Source: Nilaparvata lugens (lineage: Eukaryota > Arthropoda > Insecta > Hemiptera > Delphacidae). Taken from it: a stretch of 64,000 bases of DNA. The stretch covers positions 6,243,162 to 6,307,161 of the forward strand of contig NC_052518.1 in NCBI RefSeq assembly GCF_014356525.2, in the 5' to 3' direction. The position numbers were made by a program, and so were the translations under genes. Of this stretch, positions 12,040 through 26,100 are shown piece after piece (within the stretch, counting starts at the first letter, position 1; each line of letters begins with the position of its first letter). The notes beneath the pieces are model-generated. The model did not search any database. It was given only the letters and a program-made list of their open reading frames with translations, and had not been told where the DNA came from.

Positions 12040-13320
12040 ACTCTTTTCTGAAGTTTTTATGGAATGTCTGAACTATTCATAAAAATTCTTCATCAGCCTT
12101 CAAAAGTACTCCAGAAAGAGCCTTACGATAATTTGTTCATAAATATTGTTACATGGGTTGTGATGTAAAAATTTAATTTTTGTAAAGATTACAGTAGACG
12201 TTCAATGAATAAGTCAGATAATAAACTTTTTTATAAAGAATAACATTTTTCAATTATAAAGATTTGTATAGGATTTCGGTGCTCATCATAAGGTTTCAAC
12301 TATACAATAAGAACAAGGTTTCAGTTTTCAAAATTAACACACGAATATCTATCTAATAACGAGTACTAGTGTAGATAGTAAATAATTGAAGAGAATTGAA
12401 ATGTTCAGAAAATCGACATTATTTGAATAAAATTAGTATTTTTCAGGAGCTTGTTTTCGTGTGTGCTCACACATCATCAGCTGTAAGTTACAGTAGAGTT
12501 GGAAATATTAGTATAATTTTATTAAAAAAAAGTTGATTTTTGACAACATTTCAAGTCTCTTCAATTATGGAAAAGTTCCACAACATCAATATTCACTCTA
12601 CAAACTCTACAAACTTACATAGTAAACAATTTTTCAATTTTTAGTAATTCATTTTACATTAATTGAAGTGACAGTGACTTTTGAAACACTGTAGAAAATT
12701 TCCGAAAACATTATTTATTTACGGAATTATTTCAGGAAAAATGCAAAATCTCAAAGCGTTCTCCCTTGCAATATAACAAAATATAATAATAACAACCAGA
12801 GCAGTATTGAAACAATGAATAATCTCATTCATCTCTTAAACACTATTTTACTACGACACAAGAAAATGGAATAGTTATGAAATTATTAATTATAAATGCC
12901 GACTGTAACGTCAATTTTAGTTCATAACAATCCGGCGTTTTTTCCGCCGTATTTAATACAAATATTACAGACGACGTCACTGGTTTACCAAGGCCGAATT
13001 TCATCATATCCACGCTAACGCTTAGTTTAAAAAACAAACTGATGATTTAAACCAAAGATTAAACAATTCGATTTCACCAGCAAAACCAACTCTGATTTAT
13101 TAAAAGAGAGTTCAGAGTAGATTAAAGTCGCAGTGAGCTGCTATAGCAATGGGTGACCACCATGTAAACAAGAAAACATAACTTAGAAAATCACAAAAGG
13201 CCTAGTACGCCTATAGATTTAGGAGCAAATATTGAAGGGGCAGAACCGTGCAATGTCAAATAAATTATAGGACTCAACTTCACTTATATTTTGAATATAG
13301 ATAAGTTTATTGAATATAGT
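12040..13320. other. AT-rich intergenic sequence, nothing clear
   Basis: No supported gene. A 27-bp string at about 12565-12591 recurs at about 53240-53266, showing that an interspersed repeat fragment is present. The minus-strand frame 12843-13037 has no motif and I do not call it. Confidence 0.4.
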
Positions 13321-13328
13321 CTGATCAT

Positions 13329-13334
13329 TTATTT
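13329..13334 (-). promoter_or_regulatory. Candidate polyadenylation signal for the KDM5-like gene
   Basis: AATAAA on the minus strand, about 700 nt downstream of the stop codon at 14032. Another AATAAA lies a little further on at 13307-13312. In AT-rich sequence this hexamer is common, so the choice is tentative. Confidence 0.25.
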
Positions 13335-13364
13335 AGTTTAGTTATTGGATATTGATATGATGTA

Positions 13365-13560
13365 TTTTCGTATCAGTCATCAGATAAAATGGGATAAAAT
13401 TGTTCCTAAATACCATAATAATTATTGATATAAATTTTAATAACGAATTGATATTATAAGTTTTTGTATCAGTCATTAGATAAGATGGGTTAATAAAATT
13501 TGTTCCTAAATACCATAATTGATATAATTTTTTAAAACGAATTTGCTCCTGAATACTAAT
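13365..13560. repeat. Two-unit local tandem repeat of about 100 bp
   Basis: GTATCAGTCAT..AGATAA(A/G)ATGGG..GTTCCTAAATACCATAAT occurs twice in succession, around 13367 and 13469. A partial third (CTGAATACTAATAATTATTG) follows. It would lie in the 3' UTR or 3' flank of the KDM5-like gene. Confidence 0.6.
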
Positions 13561-14031
13561 AATTATTGATATCAACCACAACTGGGAGAAGCTGTCATTG
13601 ATATGAACATACAACAGAGGATTTTCTACTCAACAGTAACCAATCTCCGGCATATTTTTACTGAAAGACAGATTACTACAGTAAAAAGTAGCTTGGCGTG
13701 TGGTAAAATGTGATTTCAAACTGCAGTTTGCGCTACCTCTAACAGCATGTTTAGTTTCTGGTGAAATTCGGCCTGAAACGCCGTAAATGAGCCGGCGATT
13801 TTTGCCACCGTATTTGGGTCTTCAATTAAGTCAATTATAATGAAAGAATAAGAATATAAAATAATACAGATTTCACTAGTTTAGTGAGAAGGAAAATACT
13901 AATCGATTACGTAGCACTAAATTACAAGAACTTTATAAAAATCTGTAATCAAACTTCAGTAAAACTCATAAACTTAATAAAACATGATAAACAACAATGT
14001 GGTACATCCGCACATCAACTGAAGTTGGAAT

Positions 14032-14156
14032 TTAGGAGCACTTGTCGCAAATGTAATCTTGGTCGGCTGCTATGTCATGCTTGCTGAGGCCGATACAATG
14101 AAGATGGAACCACAAGTCGCAGCCACCATCACACTGCACCCAGTGCAACGCCGAAC
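14032..14156 (-). CDS. KDM5: KDM5-like exon 24: PHD3 and stop codon
   Basis: [20 protein letters not shown] then [10 protein letters not shown] and a TAA stop at 14032-14034. This is close to KDM5A PHD3 ([28 protein letters not shown]). Ligands Cys1374, 1378, His1383, Cys1386, 1402 and 1405 complete the zinc sites with exon 23. The aromatic residues Trp1371 and Trp1381, which bind trimethyl-lysine in the family, are kept. The protein ends right after the domain. Acceptor is TTTGCAG. Confidence 0.95.
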
Positions 14157-17100
14157 CTGCAAACACAATTCATCAATTAACATTCAAATTTATTCATTCA
14201 TTTATAAGCAGAAGAAGGCAGAAAACGAGAAGAAACTATAGTGAGGTCCACGTTATAATGGCAGTGAAGAAAGATACGAGAAAAACGTTTCAAGTCTCTC
14301 CATTTTGCCACTGACTGAACACAGCTGTTACTCAATTCATCCCATTAAATTTGATCTAATAATAATTATAATTTCCTTGATAAAATAATCAATTTAATGT
14401 CAAATTGATAAAGAAAATATATTTTTTCATAATTTGGTTCAAAAATTTGCTTTCATTACTGAGATCAGATTTTTATTTTTATACAAACCTGAAATGGCGG
14501 CTAATTTAAAAAGCTGTGATACAACAATCTGAATTTCAAAACAACAGAAATTGAGTTATTTGGTAGGTATTCTATTCCAATTTCCTTTAAAAATAATACA
14601 AAAATAGAAATCCCATTTAAAAATAAGTAGTTTCAATGGATTGATTCTGAAATGACTTTTCAATATTATTTATACCGGTACGAGTAGGTATAACCCGGGT
14701 AGGCTAACTTAAGCATGGATGAAGTCTAGGATGGTTAGTTATCAACTTTTAAAATGTAATTTCAGGTATTTTAATTTGTGTTTCTCATACGGTAATGTCT
14801 AAAAATCATTTAATTGTTTCACAAATACATTTTAAATCAATTATATGACTTGTGTACTCAAGTATTTTGATAGAATGAAGAAAAAAATGGCGGCTGAGAA
14901 TTGTTTGTTTACTTTTGTACAGTCACTGTCAAAAGTAAAAATAAAATATTCTGGCAAACGGACAACATTGCAAAGCGAGAGAGAGAGATAGCGCTATCTG
15001 TTTTGTTGTATGATAGAAAAGGACAGCAACAGTATTGTCAATCGTACACTGCCATTATAACGTGGACCTCACTGTAGTTGTCATAACTGCTACAGTTTAC
15101 ATATACAATGATATACAGTAATAGACTACAGCAGCTAATACCGTCGTCGCTTGTGAATTGAACGTTTTCAGATGAATGAAATAAGGATAATAAATAATAG
15201 GCCTACTGACCGGTAGGACGCCTGCAGGGTTCAGCGGCGCAGTCATCCTCACAACTATTGTCGTCATTTTCATCATCGTCATCTTGTATTTTTTTCGATT
15301 TTTTCGCCCTCTTAGCCGGACGACCAGTGGGAGTGCTTGTTTTTGGCTTCCTCTTAGTCTGAAAAACATATTTTGTTAGTTATTTTCGTACATTTTTCAT
15401 TTCAACTAGTCTAAAAGTACGTAAAGACTTATAGAATAAAATGCAATGACTGTTTTATTTGGCGACTCTAAAGTCATCAAATGAATCAACAGTCATTGTA
15501 TAGTTGAATTTTCATTATTTTATGACTTTTTAATTCAACTCTAAAGGTGCGTAGACTTATAGAATAGAATGACTTTTTTATTTGATGAATTATACGCCAT
15601 GAACACGCGCATTTGGCGTTATGATTAACTGATGTTATACTTATATGTGTATCCAAATTTGAAATTGTCTATTTTATTCTAATTTATATTTTCAGATTGT
15701 GATTTGGTGTAGAAATTGGAATGGACATAACCTATGTATAATATTTGGACAATTTGTAACTAAATTAGGAAATTGAATTAGTTTTGGGCAATAGCCTGTT
15801 TTTTCTTTTCCGATCCTTGTATTATTTTTGCTAACCAAATAAATAAATCTTACTGTTTCTGTACAAATACAGATACATAGCCCCCGGACGGATCCTATCC
15901 ATGGGGCGAATGCCAGTAGTGTAATACTTATATAGAAATATTTTTGTAACAAATTGTTGTATATTTGATCAATAAAGGCGATTATTGTTATTTACTATTA
16001 CAGATACATAGCATCAGCTGATTAGAAGCGAAATGCGCATGCATGTTCGTGAAGCATTCTGTACACATCATATGCCAATTGTTCATCTATCACATTTTTC
16101 AAGACAAAAATACTGACATTTTCAGTACATCTTCAGTTTGAGAAATATACAAAGGTTCTAGGGAAAACAGAGAAGTCAGAAGAAAAACAGAGGCAATTGT
16201 GATGACAGGTAGAGGACAGGTACAACACATAGAACATAGGGAACAAGAGAATTATACCTTCCCTTACTATGAAGTATCTGGGAGTGACACTGGACAAGCG
16301 CTGCAGTTTTGTTGAGTCAACATTGGCAAACAAAGCTGAGAAGACAGCAGCTCCTTTACCAAGGATGCTTCTAAATACAACAATAGGAGAATAATTGCTT
16401 CAGTGGTACAGTCTGTGATGTTATATGGTGCCCCATAGAAAATAAGAGAACACTGAAGAAGCTGGAATCTATCAGCCGAAAAATGGCCATCAGACCAGGA
16501 TGAGCTTATCACACAGTTGGTGGAGAAGCAAGCTGTGTAGTATCCAGCATCCCACCCATGAAGCATCTCATCCAAGAGAGAGTGCGAAGGCACACAGATA
16601 TGAGCAAGGAGGAGAGTCACATACACCTCCTTATTTCCTGGCAAGTGTATTGGGATGAAAGCGATAGCTGGACCAGAAACCTCATTTCAACCTGGTAACC
16701 TGGGTCGTGAGGAAACAATGGTGAGGTGGAACATTGGCTCGTCGTGATATACCTTTACAGGATCGGGAAATCGGTTACTGATTGCTGCTGGTACTGCAGG
16801 GAAAGTGATGATGCAACGAACAACTTCTTCAGCTGTGTCAGATGGGAGGAGGATAAGATAAGATAAGATATTTATTGACAATTGTTACTAGGCTCTTGCC
16901 TATGGTAACATTTACAAAAATTGACATAATAAAATTTAATTAAACTTAAGAAATAAATAATTATTTCCAGTTTTGCATTGGTATTAATAATTACAAATAT
17001 TGAAGAAAATAATATTGTACATATTGAGCCATCAACATCAACTAAAGTATTATCACATTAGCAAGTTGTTATTGGCATCCATGTGGAGTGAAACTTATCA

Positions 17101-20100
17101 TGAAAGTATACCATGAAAAATTGAAGTTCATAATAAAATACAATAGAGGGAAGATGAAATAGGTGATAGATAAACTATGAAGGTGGTCCCATTACAAAAC
17201 ATTGTGATCAGACTTTTAATAAAAAAAGAGAAGTAATAATGAAACTGTGCATGAAATAGGAGCAATGAAATGAGAGCGTGGATGCACCAAACCCTGCCAA
17301 TCATAATGACCTTATGCTAATGCTTATGCTTATGCTTTGAGGATAGAGATGCTTGCTGGAGAACAACAGGGTAGCAGACTCATCAGATTATCAGACGATT
17401 GTGGATTGTGGATTGTATGCTGCAGTCTGAGGAGAACGGGAGAGCAGTTCAGGTAATGGTGGCTACCATCCTCAAAGTGAAGCGGAGAAGGAACATCAAC
17501 ATGCTGCAGTTTGAGGAAAACTGGACAACAGTCAAGGTAATGGCATGCCATCAAATCAATTTATTACCACAGACAAACACTTTACAATTTGTATAGGCCA
17601 CGTCAATAATGGGCCATATGAATAAAGTTGACATTTGCTTATACTTCTAAAATATTGAGCATTTGCTTCATTTTCTATGAATAAACGTGAGCAAAACCTT
17701 TTGCTCATGCTCATCAAAAAAATAGTTTGAGCATTTGCTCAAAAGTAAGAGCTTTTGCTCAAAATTGTATGAATAAACTAGAGCATTTGCTCAACTTTTG
17801 AAGCAAATGCTTCAAAAAGGTGAGTCTAGTCTAGAGCAGCTTATCACCTTTTGCTCATAGTAAAATGGCTCAACTAATTCGTATGAGGAAGAGGAAACTA
17901 TACCAGATACGATCACAACCAATAATTGAGAACTATAAAACTCTTTTTAGATTCAACCATGATATATATCACCATTATCCCTACAAAAGAATAAATACAA
18001 AAGATAGCTGTACCTGTTATAAAGATAGCCATCACAAAATAGGAAATAGGCATTTAAGAAGATGAGAGTGTAGACGATTATAATAAGAAGGCTATTATAA
18101 GAAATAAGAATATGCTGAAGATTATTATTATAGAGATGACATTTTTTCATGCTATTATTTTAAAATTCTAAACTTAACTAACCTAAAACTCTATTCATAA
18201 ATAGAAAACAGAGCAGACGACGCAAACACAAGCGGTGCACCCTACTTGCATATTTAGCGCTTCCGTGAGCTATAAAACCAAAGTAAGGCTACAAAGGCGA
18301 ATCAGCTGATGAAAAATCTTTAAAATACGTGAGCATTTACTCCAGAGTTCAGGAGCATAAGGTAAGAGTATAAGGTAAAGCTTATTCATATAAAAATGAG
18401 CAAATGCTTTTGCTTCTACCTTTTGCTCATGAGCAAAACCTTATGCTCCATGCTTTTTCTCATGAGCATTTGCTCTGGTTTTATTCATATGGGCCATTAT
18501 ATTACAAACTATATTAGAGATCATACATAATATCAATTACCTATAAATCTATATAGACTCCATGTTAACATTGAAATATTCATCTACACTATAAAAACAA
18601 TTGTTGTTCAATTTGTTTAAATTCCCTGAGCGTCAGACCTCGAATATTTGGTGGTAAATGGTTATAAAACTTTATTGAAAAGGCCTTAAATAAAGTCATG
18701 TAATGTCATCTTCAGAGAGAAGACGTTTAGACTACATCTGTAGCAGCGAAAGCCAATAATGTAGAATAGTTCTTGAAACTGATGTTTCTCTGATTTGATG
18801 AATGCTCTCCTGAGTAGTAGAGGTGTACACATGTCTTACGATGACAGTTAAATGCACAACTGCTGGAGATCCGTTTCCAGGGAGGGAACTGAGAATGCTA
18901 ATGCTTAGGGTCCGGTACCCTCCCGGATGACGAAGGAGGGTTTTAGGTTTAGTGGGTCGGGGGTACAGCTTCACTGTAGCAACCAACCTCACATATCCAC
19001 ACAGCGCGGATCCTGTGTGTCGAATCTGCAAACAGATTTCTTCACCCTCACGAAAAAAAGTAGTCATGGTTTACAAACCTGTTTTGGTTCGAGTTTCTCA
19101 GTTTTTTTTGTGGATTTTGGAGTAGTTGTTTTCTTTGCGATAGTTTTTCTAGGAACTTTTACTGGTCTCTTGACAGTTGGTTCTGTTGTATCCATGAAGA
19201 ACCGCTCAAGCGCTGACATTTGTTTCTCAGGTTTAGACGCTGCGGCCTCTGCAGCCGCTTTCTCTGCTTGATATTTCACGAATTCCTAAAAAAGCATACA
19301 TAGAATTAGATTGAATTCAAAAATAAATTATCCTGAATTACCTCCTCGAATTTTCAAAAATGACTCCTTTGTTGGCCAAGCTAGCTGATCAATAACAAAC
19401 GAGCATTCATCAATATGGTTCCGAGATTTGTAGCAGTTGTTTTGGAACCCACCTCAATTCTAGGTTTATTCACCTCACAATATCATAAACCCCCCCTACT
19501 AGTCTATGTATAAAGGTTGAAGTTAAAACTCGATTTTCTTTCATATTCTCTGCGATATCTGACAAACTCTTACAACAATTAATCTCAAATTTAGAAAACA
19601 TAATTGGAACCATTCTATAAATAATTCAGTTCGTTGATCAAAGAAATTGGCTCACTCTTTCATCCTTCTTTGAGAATGTAACTGGATAATATTGAAAGTG
19701 TTTATTAAAACAATAATGATTTTAGTAAATTATCATTACAAATCACATGTTTTATTATTATATTAAACACTACTTGTAATGAACTTAAACATTGGATAAG
19801 TAAGTTTCGTAATATTAGCCAAGTTAGTGACAAAGAGGTTTCAAAGCTTTTATATTTTGCCTGTATACAATCTTATCTGAGATATGGGATTAGAATTTGG
19901 GGTGGATCTTATTCTAATATAGATAAAATTGTTGTCATTCAAAAAACCCTAATCAAAGCCATACTAGGAAAGCCTAGACGCTATCCGAGTGAAAATCTTT
20001 TTTTTTAATTCAAGGTTCTAACTGTAAGGCAGTTGTATATTAAAATTCTCATAACTTATATGAACAAACATAAAGATCTATTCAATTTGCGTGAATATAC

Positions 20101-23100
20101 ATATAATCTTCGTCCCTCATCCATCACTTTTCAGGTTGTTGACACTAATATTTATCTATCTGCAGAAGACAGTTCTCATACATTGTATCAAAACTCATAA
20201 ATAAAATCCCTCGTCAATTTATCACCAATAAGTTGAGTAAAAAGCTGGTAAGAGATATAAATGAGTGGTTGGCTTCGAATGACATAATAATGATATGAAA
20301 TATCTTTCTTAAATAGTGGCTGCCAAAGCCAAGCAAACTTTCTCTTATTCTCTCCAATATTCATCTTGAGAAACAAAACATAATTCTATAAAATATAATA
20401 ATTAATAATATAATATAATAATTAATTCTATAATATACATAATTCTATTCTTTCCAATCTGTAGAGATTTGAGTGAAATATTTTTGTTTTTAATCAGTTT
20501 TAAAATATCAAAATTCAAAATTTTTAGTTCAGTCTTTAGTTTTGAAGTGGAAATTGGACTTTTTGAAGTGAAAGTGAAATCTTAACCTTATTCTTTTTGA
20601 AACTTGTATTTGTAAAAATTTGGGAGAAGACAGTTTTGGGCTATGCCTGTTGTCTTCTCCCAATCATATATGTATTATAATTATGATCTGTAATGACAAT
20701 GGAATAAATAAATAAATAAATAAATAAGGTCTCCCTCTGCCTTCTCCCCTATCCTTTCTTACTCCCCTTTTCATTCTTACTCTTTCTCATTGGTTTTTAG
20801 TTTCTTTTCAAATTTAGTGATTTTTCTTTCAGTTTTTTTTATTGTTTCCTTTCACTGAATTAATTTATTTCATCTTTTTTTCCTGAAAATTTCAAATATC
20901 TAGATTTTTCAAACACTCGGCCTCTGCGCACAGGTTTTTTAACCTTGCGGGGACCTTCCTTATTTTTATTGTATTATTTAGTTCAATACTGTGTATTATT
21001 ATTATAATGTATTTCTAATTTCTAAGTTTTTATCTTTTGTTATTATTATTAAGGATAAATAAACGATTTTGATTTATATGTCAGTCTGATATTGCATATG
21101 TTATTATGGATGTGAACAACATATCATGAATGATATGTATGAACATATTATGTGTGAGCAATATGCATTTTCATAAATGCATAATTAAAACACATAACAA
21201 ATAGACTACTGTAAGTTACATACATCCAAAACTGAAGTAATTTGTTTAGTATCTTATCTTAGGATTGACTGAGCTATCAATAAGTCTTCAATATACTTCC
21301 ATTAGCGAGTTCTTCAGCTCGGTTGGCTTACTAATTTTCAAACAATTTACTCTCTCAATGTATCACCCACAATCAAAAATTTCCTATTATTCTCATTGAC
21401 ATCATTACTTTGAAAATATCAAATACGCAGTTATTTGTGCAAATTATTATGGTTCCTTCCTTCATAACATTGTTTTAATAATCTGCTGATCTAGTTTTAT
21501 TTTTGACATATGAATAAAATTCAAATTCAAATTTATTCACTCGAAATTCATACAAAATATTAACAAAAGTATAACACGACAAGTTACAAGTGAACAAGAT
21601 ACTACTCACAAAAAGTACAGTATGTTACTGGACTTTGTCCGCGAATAGGAGTCAGATACAAAGTGTTATAAGTAAGATTATTTATTTTATAAATTGATAT
21701 AGTTTAAGATTTAGTAGGTCTAGGAAAAGGAGTTGGGAAGAAAAGCTGCACTTATTGGATTGCTAACCTTTGTTTTGATGCAAATCTCATGTAATTTGGC
21801 CCAGTTTTATGAAAGTTTAACAAAAATACAGTTATCTAAAATATGGATAAAAGCTGCACATCCTTTGTATTCGGTACAAATTGCATGTAATTTGGTCCAT
21901 TATAATGATTAAACAACTGTCAATGATTTTTTTTTAAAATTGGTCTGTTAAAAATAAAACATCTTACTTCATATCCGTCGTCCCATATGTTGAAGTAGGT
22001 CTGTTTAAAAGTTTGGAGTAGTTTCCAGATGCACGTGGCTTCCTCAACAAATACCTCCATGAGGTCACCTTGTATCATTAATTCTTTTAGCTGCCTGAAG
22101 CCGGACTCGGACATTCTAGGCGGCTCCTCAAGTACACGCGGAATCAACGGAGACTTGCGTGAGCGTTTCTTAGGCTGGGCTGGTTTTCGAGAAACTGTTA
22201 AAAAAGTTATCACTGACATTATGACAAACATTTCTTTGGGATGGATTGGAGAGGAGGTCATAATTTTAATATGAATTGAAATAGTGGTTATTTTTCACAA
22301 CTAGAGACAACCATATCATACTTCAACCAAACCAATCATATTTCATTTGGTTTCCATACCCAATCCAAGAAACCCATAAAATGAATGATTAATCATCAAA
22401 CTGTTATTGGCACCAGTTGAAATACACAAAGCATCCTACTGGAAGACACTATTTGAAAGTCCACACTAAATCTTTATTCATTCATCTGTATATGGAGAAA
22501 AGAGTTTTCTTGGTACATGAGCTCTAATAGAATCTACAGATACAATAGACAGCAAAACTTACAAGTTATTTTGGCAAAAGTGAAAAATCATACAAACAAA
22601 TTAATAAAGACATTAATGAAATTACAAATCTACTACAATTATTATCCAACTATGTCTGAACTCTATCGATAAACTTATGTATTTAAACAGAATAAGAAAC
22701 TATGCTTTTTTCAGCTGTTCCAAAACACAAGTTTCTATAAGCCGAGTATATTTACAGTATTTGCCCACTCACTTTCAAGAGTATAACTATTCCCGTATTG
22801 GAGAAATATGCACTAAATCTTCAATGGGTATGTAATAAAAAGATAGTATTTATGCATAAAAGATAGAAAATTTGAAACAGAATATAATATATTATAGAAG
22901 AGAAAGAACTTTTATCTAATTTTTGCTTTCTCCATTAATGTTTCTCAGTTATAGAATTCCTCTGATTCTACTCCAAGAGTTAAACTATACATTAATTAGA
23001 AAATAATAAAGTATCTCAATAGTGCTACTTGAATGTTCAATTATAGAACATCACTAGTACCCTTATTATATTTTTATATAAAACACGACTAGCTTCGGAC

Positions 23101-26100
23101 ATTTATCCCATTCTCATGTGACAAAATCTTAGGTTGAACTAGCTTAATACACATTCTAGTATAAAGTAATCAATATTTTCTATTAACGTGCGCTCAGAAC
23201 AAATAGATAAATGAATGATACTTGAAAACATACCAGTGGAGTAAACATGATCTGCCATTATAACAATGGAATTTTCTGTTGTTGGCTCAATCCTAATGAA
23301 TCCTCCAGTCTGAGACGGCCCAGCTTGAGGAACAAGCATATTGGATGTTACGGTCGATGATGCCGTTCTCTCATAACTCTGAAAACAATATTGGAATTTG
23401 AAAATGAATAATGACAAACAATAAATTACATATCCAACCTCTAGCTATTCAAAAACATCTTGTTTAAAAAAGCGACACCTGATTCACTTGTTCAAGTGTA
23501 TTTAGAGCATAAGTAGTTGGTAAATGTGGCTAATGACTTTTGGTTATATTATTATGATTGCATATGACAATGTGTAAATGAGAAATATTTCTTTGTATTC
23601 TTTCATAGTTATATTTTTAAGCCATAGCATTTGATAAATTAGGCTAACCTTTGTTGTGTTATTACTTGTAAAATTGTACTGTTGTTCGTGAGAAACAATA
23701 AATTCTATTTTTTGGTATGAAAAATGTATGGGAACAGGAAATTTATTGGACATATCGTTTGGAATGTAATTTAAAAAATAACCAACGATTTATGAAATGT
23801 TCTGAAATTGTCTTGATAGTCCAACTGAAAGTTATCATGTATAAATAGGCGTGTATAGTAATAGTGGATAATTATTATTTAAACATAGAACTATAGAAGA
23901 AAAACCAAAAACCCAACCCAAAAAGCATAAAAAACCCACTAACATCTTCTCTTGAATGATGGGATGATTATTGAAATTAATGCAATAATTTGGTAGAGAT
24001 GTGGAATGTACAATAAATTTATTTGTATGCAGGCTAGTTTCGGTTAATTAGCTATCATAATTATACCAGACAGTTTCTTATTTGTTTTATTCATTACACT
24101 GGTTTTACTTGATAGGAAATTTGCTGGCCAGGTTAGGCGAGCCGACTAAGGCTGCCTACTAACGGTAGAACATGAATGCCATGTACAGTCTTCTTACATT
24201 GTTCTGACATCACACCTGTGTTCACCGCGAAACGCTTCCAGCAAAATCTTTCAAGGTTCGGTTTTTTCTTCATTTTATATTTTTCTTCGCTACTCTATTT
24301 GAGGCTGAATTATACTACTATCATTCTAATTTGTAATTTTCCGGTGGTTTATTTATTGTTAGTAATGTTCATTTCATGTTGGAAGCCCTCGCTGATGATG
24401 AACATGTGTATGTGTTTATGTAAACATGATATGCAGGCTCTACATGCATGTTCAACCAGTTAGTGGCTAGCCTAAGGGTGGCCACCAATTATAGACAAAT
24501 GTATTGAACACGATTGTACAATCATCTTGTGTAATCAGCGAGAGGCTTTCAACAAAAAACAGCTTTTTGACAGCATCTTCAAACATAAAATGAACAACCA
24601 ATAACAATAAATAAACCACTGGAAAATTACAAATTATGTTAAAAAAATTAACCTCAAATAGAGCAGCGAAGAAACAAAAAATCGAAGATACAAAAAACTA
24701 ACCTCAAGAAATTTTGTTTGAAGCCTTTCGCTGTGATGACACAACGATATAAAACGACATGTGTATACACACATGTTCAATACACTTGTCCTGTCGTTAG
24801 TGGTCACCCACAGGCGTTGCACCCTTCAGTCAGCTAGCACTACCTGTGGTCGTGGGTTCGAATCCCGCCGGTAGGCAATCTCAACAAAGCACACACCATT
24901 ACCCAAGCACATGCTAAAAGCTCATGTGGGCATCATCCATAATAAAAAAATACATGAAAGAAAAGGGTTGATTCTCACCGATGGTGCAGGACGTGAAATT
25001 GACTTGGCAATACTCGGTGGCAAGGGAACATTCAGTCTATGTAACGCCGCGGACATTTCAGATGTATTTAGCAGTTTTCTCACTCGATCCTGTCAAACAA
25101 AAGTATCCAATGAAATTGAAACATTTATAACGATAACATACACATAATAATTCTATATATTGTATGATATCTATATAATTTAATTATAATTTATATATTT
25201 TATATTAATCTATTGTTTTATTCAATAATTGGTTGGTTCCATCGAAAGCATGTTACTCATTACCCAAAAATGGTTTCCGTGACCAATTATTCTGTTCAGG
25301 GGTGTGATCACATTGGATGCGTTATGGGCAAATATGTGTAAGTGCACGCTTGGTAATGCATGACCAAGCACGCAGATAAGAAACAAACTATGGAAAGAGG
25401 AATAGGAACACTCACACTGAACGTACTGATCTGACGTGAATTTGCACATAGACGCATCTAATGTTATCATACCCTTAGACTAGAATGACGGAAAACTAGT
25501 ATAGTCTAGTCCGGGCGCAATGTCCAAAAAAGCACTCTGTTGTCATTTTTGGGGAACAACAGTGGAAGATGTCTCAATTTTTTCGTTATTACTAGTATAA
25601 TGAGAAACACAATGATAAGTCGAAATCACAGGCAAAAACCTCGAAAATAAGATGGCCGTAAAAATTTTCAGGGTTTTTTCATCGCTTGTATCTTGATAAC
25701 CGTTCCAGATATTCCATCGTTTATTGCATTCAAAAAACCTTCCTATACAATTTTCATCTTATGACCTTTTCCTATTAAACTATATTATTGAGCATTTTTA
25801 AATTTCACCAACCTGCCAGTTCATTGCACGTTCAGTCAATCTTTGAAGGGCTTCTCCTTCAGGAATGCGGACTTTGATCATGTGCATTGACTGTACCAGC
25901 TCGACTAGAATATCCAACTTGGGGCGTTTGGTCCGCACACAAGTCGAGCACAGGAATTTAATCTCAGCCAATTCTGAACCTGACATATCAGACTCAATGC
26001 CCATTTGTAGACAGGGATCTGTATAAATAAGAATAATATAAAACACTAAATAGTAGAAGAAGTAATAATTGTACTAACGAAGGTATATTTTAATATCCAT

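Noticed and set aside
18732..19067. Minus-strand 111-residue frame directly after exon 22
   Set aside because: It starts past the GTTTGT donor of exon 22, has no similarity to KDM5 linkers and no downstream splice support.
24830..24880. Possible tRNA gene (GGTTCGAATCC B box)
   Set aside because: No acceptor stem, anticodon arm or convincing A box could be folded around it. More likely a tRNA-derived fragment of a repeat.
24911..25147. Plus-strand 78-residue frame, repeated at 27781-28017
   Set aside because: It is the antisense of KDM5-like exon 19 and its flanks. The conservation between copies comes from the segmental duplication.
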